A DNA stretch of 64,000 bases from Plecoglossus altivelis (lineage: Eukaryota; Chordata; Actinopteri; Osmeriformes; Plecoglossidae): NCBI GenBank assembly GCA_036571765.1, contig BROE01000012.1, positions 10,517,075 to 10,581,074 on the forward strand. The letters run 5' to 3'. The notes below the pieces were generated by a model. It searched no databases. It was not told the DNA's origin and worked only from the letters and a program-made list of their open reading frames with translations. Below are positions 23,919 through 37,275 of the stretch, piece by piece; the first letter of the stretch is position 1, and every line of letters starts with the position of its first letter. A program made the position numbers and the translations under genes.

Positions 23919-26900
23919 ATGGCGGATGTACAGTGCCCCAACTCAAAATGCACGGCAGAAAGGAAAGGTTTCAGACTGAAACTCGATTCCTGGCGGCACA
24001 AACTGATACATTGCGTGGGTAAGATAACATTTACGCTTGTTCTTCAAGGGTAGCACCTGTGGGAAACGGTACATATATTGCCAACCTGATTGCTTTGAGG
24101 CTAGCTAGGTAGCTAGAAGGACTAACAACAACGCTAGCTGAAAACACTAAGATATTACAAGGCACGGAAAGGGCTGCCTCGGCATAGAACAGAAGCTGGC
24201 TGGCAAACGTTAACGCTGCATCAATTCATTAAAGAAATCAATTGACGTGGCCAGCTAACATGCAGCCAACTCGGATTAGGTAGATCTAGCAAAGACAAGC
24301 TAACCTCTTTCAATCGCTAGCTACGACTATTTTGCTGTAAATCTTTGCACTACCGTGGATAGCTAGTTAGCTAGCATTAGTTGTCTTTGTCCTGGACAGT
24401 CAGTGCGGTTGGTTTGAATTATAGCTTGCCAGTCCTGGCTAGACTAGTGGACGAATACTAGTGATATTTCAGGGCAAATGACGTTACGTCAAATGTAATA
24501 GTGCTGTAGTGTGAAGCTAGCGCTGTCCTGCTTCGCATTATGGGAAACGACAAACGAAGAGCTGCAACTACTACAGGCATTAGCTTTCTGTAGTCTCAAA
24601 ATAAGGGGAGTGCCAGTGATTCTAACGGCCGTCCGGTAACGTTAGCAGCCCACGTGACCTTTTGAAAATGTCTTCGTTCCACCGACGAATGGTAAGTAAG
24701 CCACCGGACAGTTTACCTGTCAGGCGGAGCCAGCTATCTTACAATATTGGTCAGCTAGCTATACAGCTAACTTTACCGGTTCCTTGACAGCTGTGGATAA
24801 GGGAATTGATATGTAACAACCTAGCAGCACACATACTTGTTTTTCAGTTTAGCTGCACTCATATTGGTTTGTCAGTTTGTGTACAGGACTCAAGTGTTAG
24901 ATTGATAATCAATTACTGTACTTGGTATTTTCATGCTGCATCATCTGTAACACATTTAGCCAACAACCCACTATTTAACAGCCGTAAAACAATATGAGAT
25001 TGTGTGTTTACATATGTAAATATTTCCATAGGGTGTTCAAAATAATCAAAGAAGACTAGGAAGTTAATAGTGTATGTAGTATTGTATTAATACTGTATAA
25101 GTCCACCTAATGCCACTGAAAATAGCAGTGCATTACTTCATTAATGCCTGCTAGCTTGTCCTTTGAGATGCTGTTGGACCACTGTCTTGTCAGAGGTGGA
25201 ACCTTAAGAAAACACATGCAGATAAACAAAACAAACAAATTAAAGGCAGGGTAGATACTGTTGTAGTGAAGCACCTTTTGTCATTTTGCTGAATCGAACT
25301 TCACATTCTGGTAGCAATCAATAAATGTAGAGGTTTCACAGTATCTGTGGGCGTTGCAGAGATTATAAACATGATCACAAGTTAACGTTGAACCAGATGT
25401 AATGATTCGATGGCATTATGACCGAATGCAATGATTGGATTGGCTCCTTGTCTTAGATCGTCCCTTTCTCCTAGCAGTAGTAAGGCTTCAGTTGGTTGAT
25501 CTGTTTTGGAGTAGTGGCTTTGATAGGGAGGAGGTGGCATATCTAGTTTTGAATCCTTTCAAAGTCGAGCTAAGATTGATAAATTAGAAAATATGTATTT
25601 ACCGATGCTTTCATCGAGGCATACTGTTTAAGTAAGATCGATTTGTCCCCATTGCCTTTTCTGAGTAGAGATGAGCTAGATTTCCATTTCAGCAAGGACA
25701 AAAGTATGTAGGTTCAACTTGAATGTATTAACACTTGTCAAAAGGAGGAATGAGCTAAAGATGCATGCAACATTGGTTTTGCTGTTTGAAACGGTCTGTA
25801 TAACATTTATAAAGACTATAAATATGAATGTAGCGAAACTGATTCTTCAACTGCTTTGATCTTATTTTAACCATTAACTTTCATTTATAATTGGCCGTTC
25901 TGTTTGTTACTGTAGCCAGTTATCACGGTGCGTTTCACAGTCTCATAATAGTAATGTATTATTTCATAACCCAAAGCAGCAACCTTGAATGTGCTTTCAT
26001 GTTTGTAATACAGTGTTGGTTTCTGTGTTATGCAGGGTTTGAGAGCATTCTGGAGGGAATCTATGGACCATTACTTCTGAAAGACATCAGTATATTTGAT
26101 GGTAAGTTAGCTAGGATGTGTGTATTTGTGGTTTGTCAATGCTAACAGTAGTTAAAAAAAGAAAAGAAAAAGAAAGTTCACTTGGTTGTCTGATGTCAAG
26201 ATCATGTAGATAATTATTTTAGAGCCAGATGTAGGATCAAATAGACTGAGCGAAACACTGTGTCTGTCCAGACTGTGAACCAGAGGAGTCGGACAACTGG
26301 TCCATGGATGCCACCTGCTCGTTCTGCACCCTTCAGCTGGACAAACTCGGTGTAAGTTGTATTCTGTGCAGCAGTGTGCTACTGAGCCAGGGTCTTTGGC
26401 TGTATCTTTTAGGAAATGTGTCAGATGCGGTTTGCTGTGATGTGTGCATGATGTTGTTTTGCACAAAAAAAAACAACAAAACACTTTTGTTTCTATAGGA
26501 CCATGTCCCTGTGGCCACTTCCCCCCTGTCCTCACCCTCAGATGAGATGCCTTCGCAGGCCCCGTCCTTCCCCGAAAGCAACCAATCAGCACACAGATTC
26601 CTGTACACAGTGTTCCACAAAAAGGGTAAAAAATGAAGAGTCTGCCAATCCATAGAATACGATTTTAGGGATTCAGAGAATGTCCCAACGAATATGTCCT
26701 TGGGCAAATTTCATATCAAGTTCATATTCATATAATCAAAATGTGTAGCGCCCCAAGGGAATGTATCTGCATATAATTGGTAGAATAAGCCGTTTTATAA
26801 TTGAGCCATCCCTTGTATTTTAGATGTACCTCTATCCAGCGGTGACCCGAACGTCCCTCTGGTGGCTCAGGAGCTGATGAAAAAGATGATACATCAGTTT

Positions 26901-29160
26901 GCCTTGGAGTACGCCTCAAAGAGCCCCCTCTACACCACCAAGAATGGCTACACTACTGCCTTGCTTCGACCTGGTCCGCCTGACCCCGACGCTCCCCTGG
27001 ACCTTACTGTGAGCAAGACCCAGGAGAGCCATGGGAAAGAACCTCAGCCAGGTACGCAGTCAAACCCCACACTCTGGCTGCTTTGACGCCTGTCTGGATC
27101 TTTGCGGATGTCAAATGCTTTCGACGTTTCAGTCATTTAAGTTGAACTGTAATCTCTTGACCCAAATGTCACGCCATTTGATCCATATATCTTCTAATCT
27201 TTTCCTAACAGAGGGTGTACTGGATCTCTCGAAGAGAGCCTCTGCTCTCTCAGCCCCTCCATCATTGCCTACCAATCAGAACTTATCAGGGTGAGTTCTT
27301 CTCTCATTGGTCATCTTGTACACCTACCCCTCATACTCATATTCTACACCTGCATACTAAAGAGTGTGTATGTCCTATATAGTAACTTGCTTGTGCATTG
27401 CGACGCCACGGCATAACGTCAATTTAAAGTATCCAGGCAAGTTAAAGTGGCAACATACTTAATTGTTCACGTTTGGTGAGTTAGCGACGAGGGCTGGTGT
27501 TCATAGGAAGGGTGAAAGGGTTTCTCAGCATTGATATTGTATGTTAGTTTTTCCATGCGTTTTCATTTTTATTTGTGCCCTATTGTGTTTTGGTGTTGCA
27601 TTTCTAAAGGGGCTGACTCTCTTATCTCTTGTTGACCGGTAACGTCACAGCTACTTCACAATAATGTTTGTCAGCTGCTCAGGAATTAACAAAGAGGAAC
27701 ACTGGACTGTACACCGTTTGACCTCCTGATTTGACTCTGATCCAGTATGATTCTGATAACACTATCCTCAAGCATAGGACCCTCACACAAGGACTTTCAA
27801 GCTCCCGTTGGGTTACAAACTACTGGGTGTGTGTGTGAGTGCCTAAGTAACCACAACCATTCACAGACTGTCCTACTTGGTCGTGAGTGTGTGTGTATGT
27901 GACAGACACACGCTGCCGTGTGTGAGAAAGAAATGCTCACAGCACAGAGTAACAGCCCATAGGCTGTGTGAGTGAGCCAAACATGAGATGTGAGACGCAG
28001 TGATGTTACCTACACAAGGCATAAAGGAGTGGGACCCCCTCGCCAAAACCCCCCTCTTCCCCCATCTGTGACTCTTCTCCACCCTGACCCTGGTGTTTGG
28101 TCCTCCCACCCCTAGGAGGCAGCGCAGGCAGAGGGAGGAGTACCCTGAGAGGAGCTCGGAGCTGTCAGAGGGGCTGCTGTCTAAAGCTCTGAGGGATGTT
28201 CGTTCTGGCAGTCTAGAAGAGCACAGGGCAGCTTTGCTCTACGGGATTCCGCCCCGCACACTCAGGCGGAGCCTAGAGGCGTTAGCTGAGGGTGGGCTAA
28301 GCCTGCTATGTTGTCTGAATCCTGGGAAAGGCACCTACAGGGATGAAGTGACATCACAGGATGTGGTGTCTGCAATGCAAGGTGGAGAGGCACGACTCCT
28401 ACTTCAGAGGGTGGCGGCGTGGGCGGAGCAAGCAGAACTTGGAGGAGGGATCGTGGAGAACCAGGAAATCAGTGGGGTTTCATCCTCGGCATCCTGCCTC
28501 GATCCAAGAAGCCTCCTGAAGGTGCTGGGTTACTCCCATCCTCAGCTCAGGGATGACCTCAGCTCTCCAACAAGCCCCACTCCCAGCAGTGATCCCCCCA
28601 CTCCTCTTCGCATCCCACAGGTCCGCTCATCCAATCCACCCAGACCGAGCAACCTGGAGCACTATAGCCTGGCTGAGAGCCTGAACCTCCACACCTCCCC
28701 AACTGAGGGAACTTCCTTTGGCACCGCAGCCAGACCTTCAGCAGGAAAGCTCAAACCCCACCTCCTGCTTGACGTCTGTCTTGGCGGAGCAGACTTGTCA
28801 CCATGCCGACTGGCTATACGCAGTTCTTCTGTCGATGATTCTGAGGAAGGAGGGGATCGTCGAGACAAGGACAAGCAGCCGAGGAAGAAGCGGGGACGCT
28901 ACCGCCAATATGATCACGACCTGCTGGAGGAGGCCATCACCATGGTGATGGGAGGCCGTATGAGCGTGTCAAAGGCCCAAGGGGTTTATGGGATTCCTCA
29001 TAGTACACTGGAGTACAAGGTCAAGGAACGATCTGGAACACTCAAAATTCAACCGAAAAGGAAACCTGTCACCTCTCGCCCAACCGACCCAGGAACCCTC
29101 GCGGGTTCCACAAACTCAGGGACATCTGCCTCAACTGCTGCTGTCGTCAAGAGGTTCTAG
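23919..29160 (+). CDS. lcorl: Ligand-dependent corepressor-like, short helix-turn-helix isoform
   Basis: Nuclear transcriptional corepressor family. Exons: 23919-24018, 26036-26101, 26272-26351, 26499-26625, 26824-27051, 27212-27290, 28116-29160; 574 residues. The N-terminus (LDSWRHKLIHCVGFESILEG, then EESDNWSMDATCSFC) and VAQELMKKMIHQFALEY match LCORL. Two CtBP-type motifs follow: PLDLTV and VLDLSKR. I see no LXXLL nuclear-receptor box where LCOR has one. The terminal exon encodes a Psq-type helix-turn-helix DNA-binding domain (RKKRGRYRQYDHDLLEEAI, then MSVSKAQGVYGIPHSTLEYK). The adjacent ncapg and fam184b support lcorl over lcor. Exon 1 starts 153 bp from a divergent gene. The 2 kb intron 1 (24019-26035) shows only short GCTAGC-rich sequence. 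Confidence 0.92.
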
Positions 29161-31600
29161 GCCCACGACTGGTCTTGAACCCTCTACACTTGAATACTCC
29201 AACTCTCACAGGTTAAATGTATTATGTACTGGAAACACTTGTTGAACACAAACCATGCCTTTTGAAACTGAGATTATGATTCAGGTATTTCACAGACTGT
29301 ATGTTAAAATGTGATATAAAACAGCTTCTGTTTGTTGGTCTTAAGGGCCGTATCCCATCATACTCGTTTTCAATAACCTAAACAACGTTGACCTCTGTCA
29401 GGACTGAATCAAAGTGTCTGACAGTTCTGCTCTGAAGTATACTTAGTATTACCCCACCACATCATGTAAATTGGGGGTCGATTTCTATTCCCTCTTTAAT
29501 TTACTGTCTGACTTACACCTGCAGGGATATGTTATACAGTAGTGATCATGTGAGGCGCTCACATTCTGCTAGTATGGAAATATTCAGGTTTGATTTAACT
29601 TTAAACGCTCCTGATTGGAGCTGTCTCTTTCTATAACTTACCAAGCTAACAATGGACAAGAAAATGGAAACCGACCAAGAAAGATCTGTTGTAACCGAAC
29701 GAGGCATGCTCTTTTAGTCATTTAACTGTTGACCAGGTCAACTGTGTTTTTAGGACATGTGTTTTAATGTTCGGATATATCCCAATGTTAAGTGTTAGTC
29801 TCCTTTCATTGAGAAATCTGATCAGTATAACACGCCCAGTTTAGTTGGAATGCAAACATGGAGCATGTTTGGTAAAGCTTGGGAATGGTAGTTAATTATG
29901 AAATGTGTCTTCGCTCTTTGAAATTTGCAAAAGGTTTGCATCTCTATACCACAGAAAACCACTCTTAAACCTCACATGACATATCTGCTGCTGGTAACTC
30001 ACCATTTTCATTCTTTAAATGTTGAATCTTCTCTGTTGTTGTCCAAATCGGAGAGTGGCTTTCTGTATTTGCCGCCTTTCTGCTTTTACCAAAATTTGAC
30101 TTGGGTCAAAGCTCTTGACAAAGGTTTCTTTCGCTCAGTTTGTGGATGGTTGGACTGTCAGCCTCCAACTCTTCTGATGATCTGCTTTTTCGAAGCTGAC
30201 TGTCTGGTTGGAGCTTTTTGTTTGGATTCACACCTTCATACTCTGAACTGCGTAGATGCCTGCATACGGACACAACATGAAGCTTTTGTCACTCAAGGAA
30301 CACCCAAGTGTAAACGCTCATACAGAATCAAGCCATTTATGTGAAGGGAAACTGTATCTATACAACAATGTTTGTTGACACTAAATTACGATCATTTAAT
30401 CATCTCGAAATCAGAGAAAGAACTAATGGTTGAGTGGCATTGCAGGTGATGGTGGCATTTCGGCCTGTTTTGTGTATGTATTTGTCCTTGCGGTGTTATT
30501 ACTGTTTTGTAAGTCGCTTTGTGTGTTCTTGGAAAAATGTAGGTTATAAGTAATTTGTTGCTTTACTTCATATACTGAGATCCACCTCAGGTCTAATGTT
30601 GAAAACTAGTTACCCTGGCAACTGAACCACTACTGAATGTTTTCTGCTCATAATAGTACACTAGTGCCTGTCTGAAACTACAGCTAACCTCAGCACGTGA
30701 CTCTCTGGGAAGTGCTTGTCATATCAATATGGCCACAGAAACATATTGATTGATAAGCTCGAAATTAGTTTAAAGCTGCATAATTGTAGATTTTAAAACT
30801 GGTCATTTGCAGTAATTCCACTTTACCAAATGGTTGACTTATCTTTAGGCCTACCTATACAAGGTTTGTTTTTACTCAACATCTTACAACTATATCAAAT
30901 TGCTAACTGAAATCCCTTATTTATGCATTAATCAATTGCACTATTATAAATTATTGATGTTCTCAAATTAGTGTATGGCAGTGTTTTGTGTTGGCATTTG
31001 CTGTGAATTTACTTCTTGAATGTGCTTCAGTATTGTGAGTCTAATGGTTAAATGTTTTGAAGTTATTGATTTGTAATGAAGCACTTTGAAGCAATGTAAA
31101 ATGTGTATTGCTGCAACTGCATGATCACGCTACTTACTATGTGATTTTAATTTATATAATCTACAACCTGTTTCCCTTGTCCTCCCCCCCTCTAAAAACA
31201 TGTTGAACTAAGGTCTGTCCTCATGAATACCTGACAATGTTCCTCAGCTATTTGCAATGCTGACTTTATAACTTAATTTAATGAATCGTTTTGATCTGGA
31301 ATTGTAGTTTTAAAATAATGTTTAAATAGATGAAATAGGAAATATCCTATCATCATTAAGTCCGTTAAGGTAACATCCTTAACTGTCAATATTGCACTGC
31401 AGCCCAATTTAGAAATAGGGAATTACTGCTTTAGGAGTTTGTTTTGGGAAGAAGTTTTAAAAGATGTATTGCTTGTAGAGCCTAAATCGTTTGACAGTTG
31501 TGATAAGTGCAACGATTTGATTTTAAAATGTTTTTAAGCGTTGCTACAATCTCATTTTCTGCCCTCGGCAACTCATCAATAAAATCTATTCTGATCAAAA
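29161..31600 (+). other. lcorl: 3' UTR of the short lcorl isoform
   Basis: About 2.4 kb of AT-rich sequence without a coding exon. It ends at AATAAA (31578-31583), 240 bp upstream of the PALI exon. Polyadenylation here would compete with splicing to the PALI exon. Confidence 0.7.
31578..31583 (+). terminator. lcorl: Polyadenylation signal, short lcorl isoform
   Basis: AATAAA in CATCAATAAAATC, placed just before the PALI exon acceptor at 31824. Confidence 0.65.
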
Positions 31601-31824
31601 CAGTTCTTCAGCCATCATGGGGTCATTGTAACTTAGTTGGGTAGAGCTTAGCACGTATACAAGTGATTTATCCTCAAGATGTAATTCTTTTGTGGAATCT
31701 TGACTAGCACATGGAGTCAACATTCAGAACTTGATGTTGACCTTTTTGCCGTCTGGAATGTTTTAATTTAGAACCTCTTAAACTCACTGCCCAACTTTAA
31801 TGAGAATTTTTTTTCTGTCTATAG

Positions 31825-34800
31825 CTTGCAGTTGCCAACCGTTACTGAAGAAATTCAGCATGAAGCAGAAGATGCCGAGATGCTGGACACCTTAAATGGA
31901 TGCAAGTCTGCATTGCAGGCGGTTCTCCAAATGCTCTGCCCTGTCCACCGCTCACTGCTGCAGCAAATCTTAACAGTAGCATTCCAGGAGCATCGCTGGG
32001 CTTTTTCTTGCACCCATCACCAACCTACTCAGGCCGAATCGTACTGCTGTCATCGGGCGATGGACCTGCAGGACAGCACTCCTCCTTCTCCATCACCCTT
32101 CAACGAAAGCAACTCCCTCAGCAAAACCCCTACCTATGACTTCAGTGACTGTAACGGTCCAACCAATAGTCTAACCACCTATTTGTCATTAGACTGTAAC
32201 GCCCACAGTAGCGTTCCTTTCACCTGCAGTGACATACAGGCTCCTTCTGTAAGTGGCTGCTGCTGTGTCCAGAGCTGCAGAATGGCAGCCTTCCCGGGTA
32301 GTCCTGTTTGTTTATGCTTGAAGAGCCTCCAGTGCCTCTCCTGCCAAAGCCTGGCCATTGGACGCATCAACAAAGTGGTTTGCACCTTCATGTCCTCCTC
32401 CTCTTTATCCCCTTCTTTATGCCCTACCTCCAAATTATGTCCAACCTCCTCTGGGTGCCCTACATCAACTATCTGCTGTAGTAGCTCTCACAACCTTCTA
32501 CCTTGCCCATGCTACTCAGAACATAACTGTTTGGTTAAAGATACAGCAGAAGGGAGTAGAGAAATAAGCGGAGGCAAAGATCCCCAGTGTTCTGTTGTCC
32601 TAGCAAGGGAGACATCCCGCAGTCCCTCCCCACCCCCGTTATCTCCCATCCCCTCAGACATCAATGGGAAGGCAGAAGAAAAGCCTCCCTCCCTTCAACA
32701 CCACAGAGATGAAGGGGAAGATGTCAAAGATCATTACGTGGAGAGCAACAGCCAACAAGGGGCGAGTGTAGATGTGGAAATCAGAAACTATCCAGAGTGT
32801 AAAATACCTGAGCAGAGTCATGCAGAGCAGAACCAAAGTGGTAGTTTACTGCAAGATGTGGTTGATCGCTTCAGCGAGAAACTGGAGACAATCAAACCTC
32901 AGGAAAAGGACCCTCCCCCACTAACCTCATTATCCAGTCACAGCTTCGAAAAAGGTCTCAACCTGTGCTCCTTATCCAATCAGAGCCTGGAATCGCAAAA
33001 AGAAGCCCACCTAAATGAGATCATCACCACGTGTCTGTATCCAGACAACAATAGTGATTACAACCTCAGTGATCTCTTTCACAACGCAAACCAATCACCT
33101 AAGACACGTTTTCGCCTGCGAAAAGAGGCACTAGCAGCCATGACGAAGCCGCCTGACCAGCCTTCTACTCGAAGACACACCCTAGAAATCAAACGAGAGC
33201 TGGCAAGACTCGATCCAAACAATTGCTGGAGAAAGCGGTCTCTTGGAAGGAGTGGCAAATCGAAAGATGGCAGTGCTGTTGCATCCCCTCCAGTTAATTC
33301 CTCCTGTGAGACAAGCCCTGTGAAAGACGAATTGGAGGGAATCAGAAAGAATAACATTGTCCAATTGGAGAAAATGACACTGGACTGGGAAAATACCAGA
33401 GTCAGAGAAGAGGAAGAGGTTGAGAAAATCCCAATTGAAGAGATAGACACTCCAACAGAGGAAAGAGGAATTGAAAGAAGGACACAGAATGTGGTGAAGA
33501 GCACAATCAGTGAGGTGGTTGAAATGAAGAAAGAGGATGGTCAGGTTGTCTCAGAGGAGGAAAGCATAGAGAGATTGAGGAAGGAGTCTCAATGGAACAG
33601 GGTCACATCAGATGAAGAAAAGAAGAGCTTTGTTGTAGAGGAGGTAAAGACTGTGATAGTTACAGAAGAGGTCAAAATGGAGATCCTTACAGAAGATGAG
33701 GGAAAGGAGATGGCCAATATGGAGGAGCGAACACCTATGGACAATCAGATGTCATCAACCACATGGCAGAAAAACACCATCACTGAAATCGATGTTAAGG
33801 ATGAATCAGAAACACCAAGCGGTGATCAAGCCCGTGGCCATTACTTGCCTGAAATCCCAGGAACGCATAAAGAGCTTCTAACTCCAAGTCATGACAACGA
33901 TTCATGTACTAGAACCAGTGGTCAGAGTAAAAGAACTAGACCAGAAAGGAAAGATGCACCTATGTCCATACAAGTTAAATCAAGGAGAAACATGGTTCAG
34001 CGATCCAGGAGACAAATAGTTCCTCCACAGCGGTTTTCCTCATATGTTACAGAGCCAAGGAAAATGTATTTTGCTGCTTGTTTCTCTGAGAGCATCTTCA
34101 GCCAGAGAACATCGAAAGACAGACCTGACAGTAGGTCAGATGCACCCGACTCACAAACAGCTAGCAATAATGTCCATAAAGAAAGAGAGGAACCTCTGCA
34201 TTCCATGCCTCATCTTGAAAGACAGGAAAATGATATGAATGCAAGTGAATGTTTGCTGGGGAAACGTCCAGGAAGTCCCCCTATTGTGCTAGTGTGCCAG
34301 AGTGTGCAAGTCACAGTACCCTCTGCTGATAAGAGTTCCCCAAAACACTTCATGCCGAAAAGGACAGATGTCCGAGAAAGTGGAGGGAGGGCTAATGGAC
34401 GCTTACAATACTCACCAACAAAACGTCAAAATTCAGCATCCAAATTAAGCATTAAATCTCCCAAGAAACATTCAAAGGAAAAGGGAGACTTCACCTCTGA
34501 CAACACCACTATTTCTGTCGAAAGCCAAGACATGCAGTACATCAGTCCAATAAAACTGATGTTTGTGTCTCCAGTGGGTGAAGATGGGGTTAGATACACT
34601 CTACGGTCAGCAGCTTCTGGCTCCAATGGACAGGGAGAGGAGACATTTGACCCCTGTGAGTCATCATCATGGGCTGGAACCCCTGAAAAAAACAAGAGTC
34701 CAACTGTAGAGCATATTGTGTCACCGCCAAAGAGGAGTCCTACAAAATCTGGAGAGGGTAGCCCACCTAAACAAGCTGTCATCACTGACACTTACAGATC

Positions 34801-37275
34801 AATTGGTTTACTGAATGGTATTAGTGGTGAGAGACAGGATGGCCCCCTGCCTTTTCATGAAACCACACTAAAGAGGCGTCCAGGGCGCCCAAAGAAGTTA
34901 GGTCCTCAACTGGAGAAAAGGGAGAAGAGGCCAATTGGTAGGCCGCCAAAGCAGAAGTGTCTGGATCAATCACACGGCCCTGGAACTAATGGTGCCAGTG
35001 TTGTAAATCCAAAAGGGGTTCCTGAACCAGATGTGGAGGATAAACCCAACAAGAACCTTAAAATTACAGTAGTGTATGGACGTTCAAGAAGAAGCAAGAG
35101 GCTAGTGTTGGAGGACTCAGGACTCCTCCAGACAAGCATGAACGAGTCGCCTACGGTTGTAAGCACAAATGCCCACGTGGACAAAAAAAATCTGTTTCAG
35201 GAAAATATCGTTAAGGATGCTCCCTTAATAGTGGAAGATCTGAATTTTGTCAGGCCTGTGAAAGATGGAAAGGAGGCCCCTCATTCCAGCAGCAACATCA
35301 AATGTCAAAAGCTTAAAGGTGCAGTACCTATGAGAAAACCAGGGAGACCTGCTAAAGTCAAAATCTCTGGAATATCAGTCACTGTAACCACAGTTTCCCC
35401 CAGGCAGCGCAAGATCCACATAAACAGGGATCCCAGAGAATCTCCACAGAGAATCCGTAAAAAGCTCCTACCTGAGTTCCAGCCTTCCAAAGATCCTAAG
35501 ACAATCAGTGTTCAAACGAGCAACGATGACACTCAAACAGAAACTAAGCAAGACTCTAAGGACGAGGAAGAAGAAAGGAAAGAGCGACCCGTACCTGTCC
35601 GCCATTCTGTAAGAGTGAGGAAGCCCTCTGTTTATCTGCTGCACTCTGTTGCCACGTCTAGGTCATACAGCCACAGCACAGCTTTGTTGCGGCGTTCCAG
35701 ACAGCTCTTACTAAACAAGGCCAGCAGCCAGAGGAAGCTTGAGGAAGCTCAGGGGGGAGGAGAGACCTCTGGGGAGAAACCACATCTATTTGTGCAGGCT
35801 GGGAAATGGAATGAAAGAAAACAGGTGTGCCAAGATTTGAGCCATGTGGCAGGGGTGTCCATGGACTCTATATTCCCCCAAAGTGGTACTTTAAAATGGT
35901 GGGCAGTGTCAACCCAGGAAAAGACCCTGAACCAAGAGCTGGCACGAAGGATACGTCTCGTCTCTGAAACCTGGATCTCCGACACCCATAGTAACCAGGA
36001 AAAGACATCTTTAAAAACGAGGGTGTCTGTGAAAGCGTCCTCCACCTCTGCTAAAAGGCCAGAGCCCATGTCCATGGTCCGGATGCTGTTTGACTGTCCC
36101 CCTACCAAGCCAAGGTCCTGTAGCATGGGCCAGCTTTGTTCCTGGTTTATGCAGACGACAGAAACCCAGTCCTTGGCCATTGTCAAAAAGGCAAGCACTC
36201 GAAACCCTTACGAGGTTATGCACTATCCCCGTGTTACCAACAGGGGGAGCGTGTCCCCAAGCCCACAGGCTGAGCGACTGCGCAAACATGTCAAAAAGTT
36301 TGCTACGGCAGTTCCTAAGAGTCCAACCCAGCACCGACAAGCACAGGAAAGGTTATGGTTTAGGAGCAGGCGAACTGTCAAACACCAACTCTTTGCTTCA
36401 ACAGTTGCCCCTGGAAGGTTACGTCCGAGTGCGCAGTGGTGGAAGGGGGGAGGAGTGAGAAATTACCTTGCCAATCTGCTTAGAGTGAAGTCAAAGTTCC
36501 TGACGAGGAGAGAAAGAGTGAAGAGGCCAAAAAGGCAAACAAATCACATGAGACTGGTTAAGCGAGGGATCCCTGCAAACAAATTCCCTGAGCAGGTGAA
36601 GTTCTCTTTAAAGTCCAGTGGGATATCTTCAACTGCAACAGAACGTTCTTTTGATGATTTAGAGAACATTTGGCCTGTTAGTCCTGCTCACCTGACTGAA
36701 GAAATGTCGGATATTCCGAAAGAGCAGCGACTCAGCTCTAAAGCATGGAGCCCAGAGACATTGAAGGAATGCAAAGTATTCTTAAAGAAGATCAACTCTC
36801 CAGACACAGAGTCCACTGCTGAAGAGGACTGGGACACTTGTACTGTGACGTTAGATGATGGCTCACCTTCTGCATACTGCCCTGATGGAGGGAGAGTGGA
36901 GGGTAGAGAAAGGGAGGAGGACAATAAAGCTGTGAAAATGCAGAGAAGGAAGAGAATGAAAAAGAGGAGAAAGACAAAGGAGTCTGAATCGTCCTCACTA
37001 AGTGAGATGGATCAGGATGGCGTGGGGGCTGGGATAAGGAAAGGCAAAGTGAGAAGCTTCGAAAAAGTCTCCAGTGAATCACTGGTTCCGTCACCAGCAA
37101 AGGTGATAAGACAGTCCCGTGGAAGGGGCCTAACTGGGCTGAGATGGCGTGACTTTGTAGTGGGTAAATACTTCTCTTTGTCAGTTTTGTAAGAATTCTT
37201 GATCAAAACTTGAAGTGCATCACTAACGAGTGTTTGTTACTTTGACCCTTTGTCTTTACAGGCAGCTCGAAGTGA
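31825..37275 (+). CDS. lcorl: PALI-type alternative terminal exons of lcorl
   Basis: In mammals, LCOR and LCORL splice to a giant terminal exon to make PALI1 and PALI2, vertebrate accessory subunits of PRC2.1. Here exon 31825-37163 begins in the same phase as the helix-turn-helix exon: exon 27212-27290 ends in GG, and both joins restore glycine. The isoform is therefore an alternative tail, not a separate gene. A donor at 37164 and acceptor at 37261 add GSSK and a stop at 37275, giving 2010 residues. Without that splice, the frame ends at 37192 (2015 residues). Visible features are a Cys/His-rich N-terminal segment (about residues 235-430), a Glu/Lys-rich middle, three AT-hook-like GRP motifs (RRPGRPKK about 1243, IGRPPKQK, RKPGRPAK about 1395), and a conserved C-terminal block including RMLFDCPPTKPRSCSMGQLC. 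The PRC2-binding segment itself was not located by eye. Confidence 0.88.

Noticed and set aside
31826..37192. 1788-codon frame treated as an independent gene
   Set aside because: It has no ATG at its start, begins at a splice acceptor in the phase of the lcorl exon 27290, and matches the known PALI arrangement.
23919..37275. Assignment as lcor rather than lcorl
   Set aside because: The MKKMIHQFALEY and DSWRHKLIHCVGFE segments and adjacency to ncapg and fam184b fit LCORL. The LCOR-type LSKLL box is not seen.
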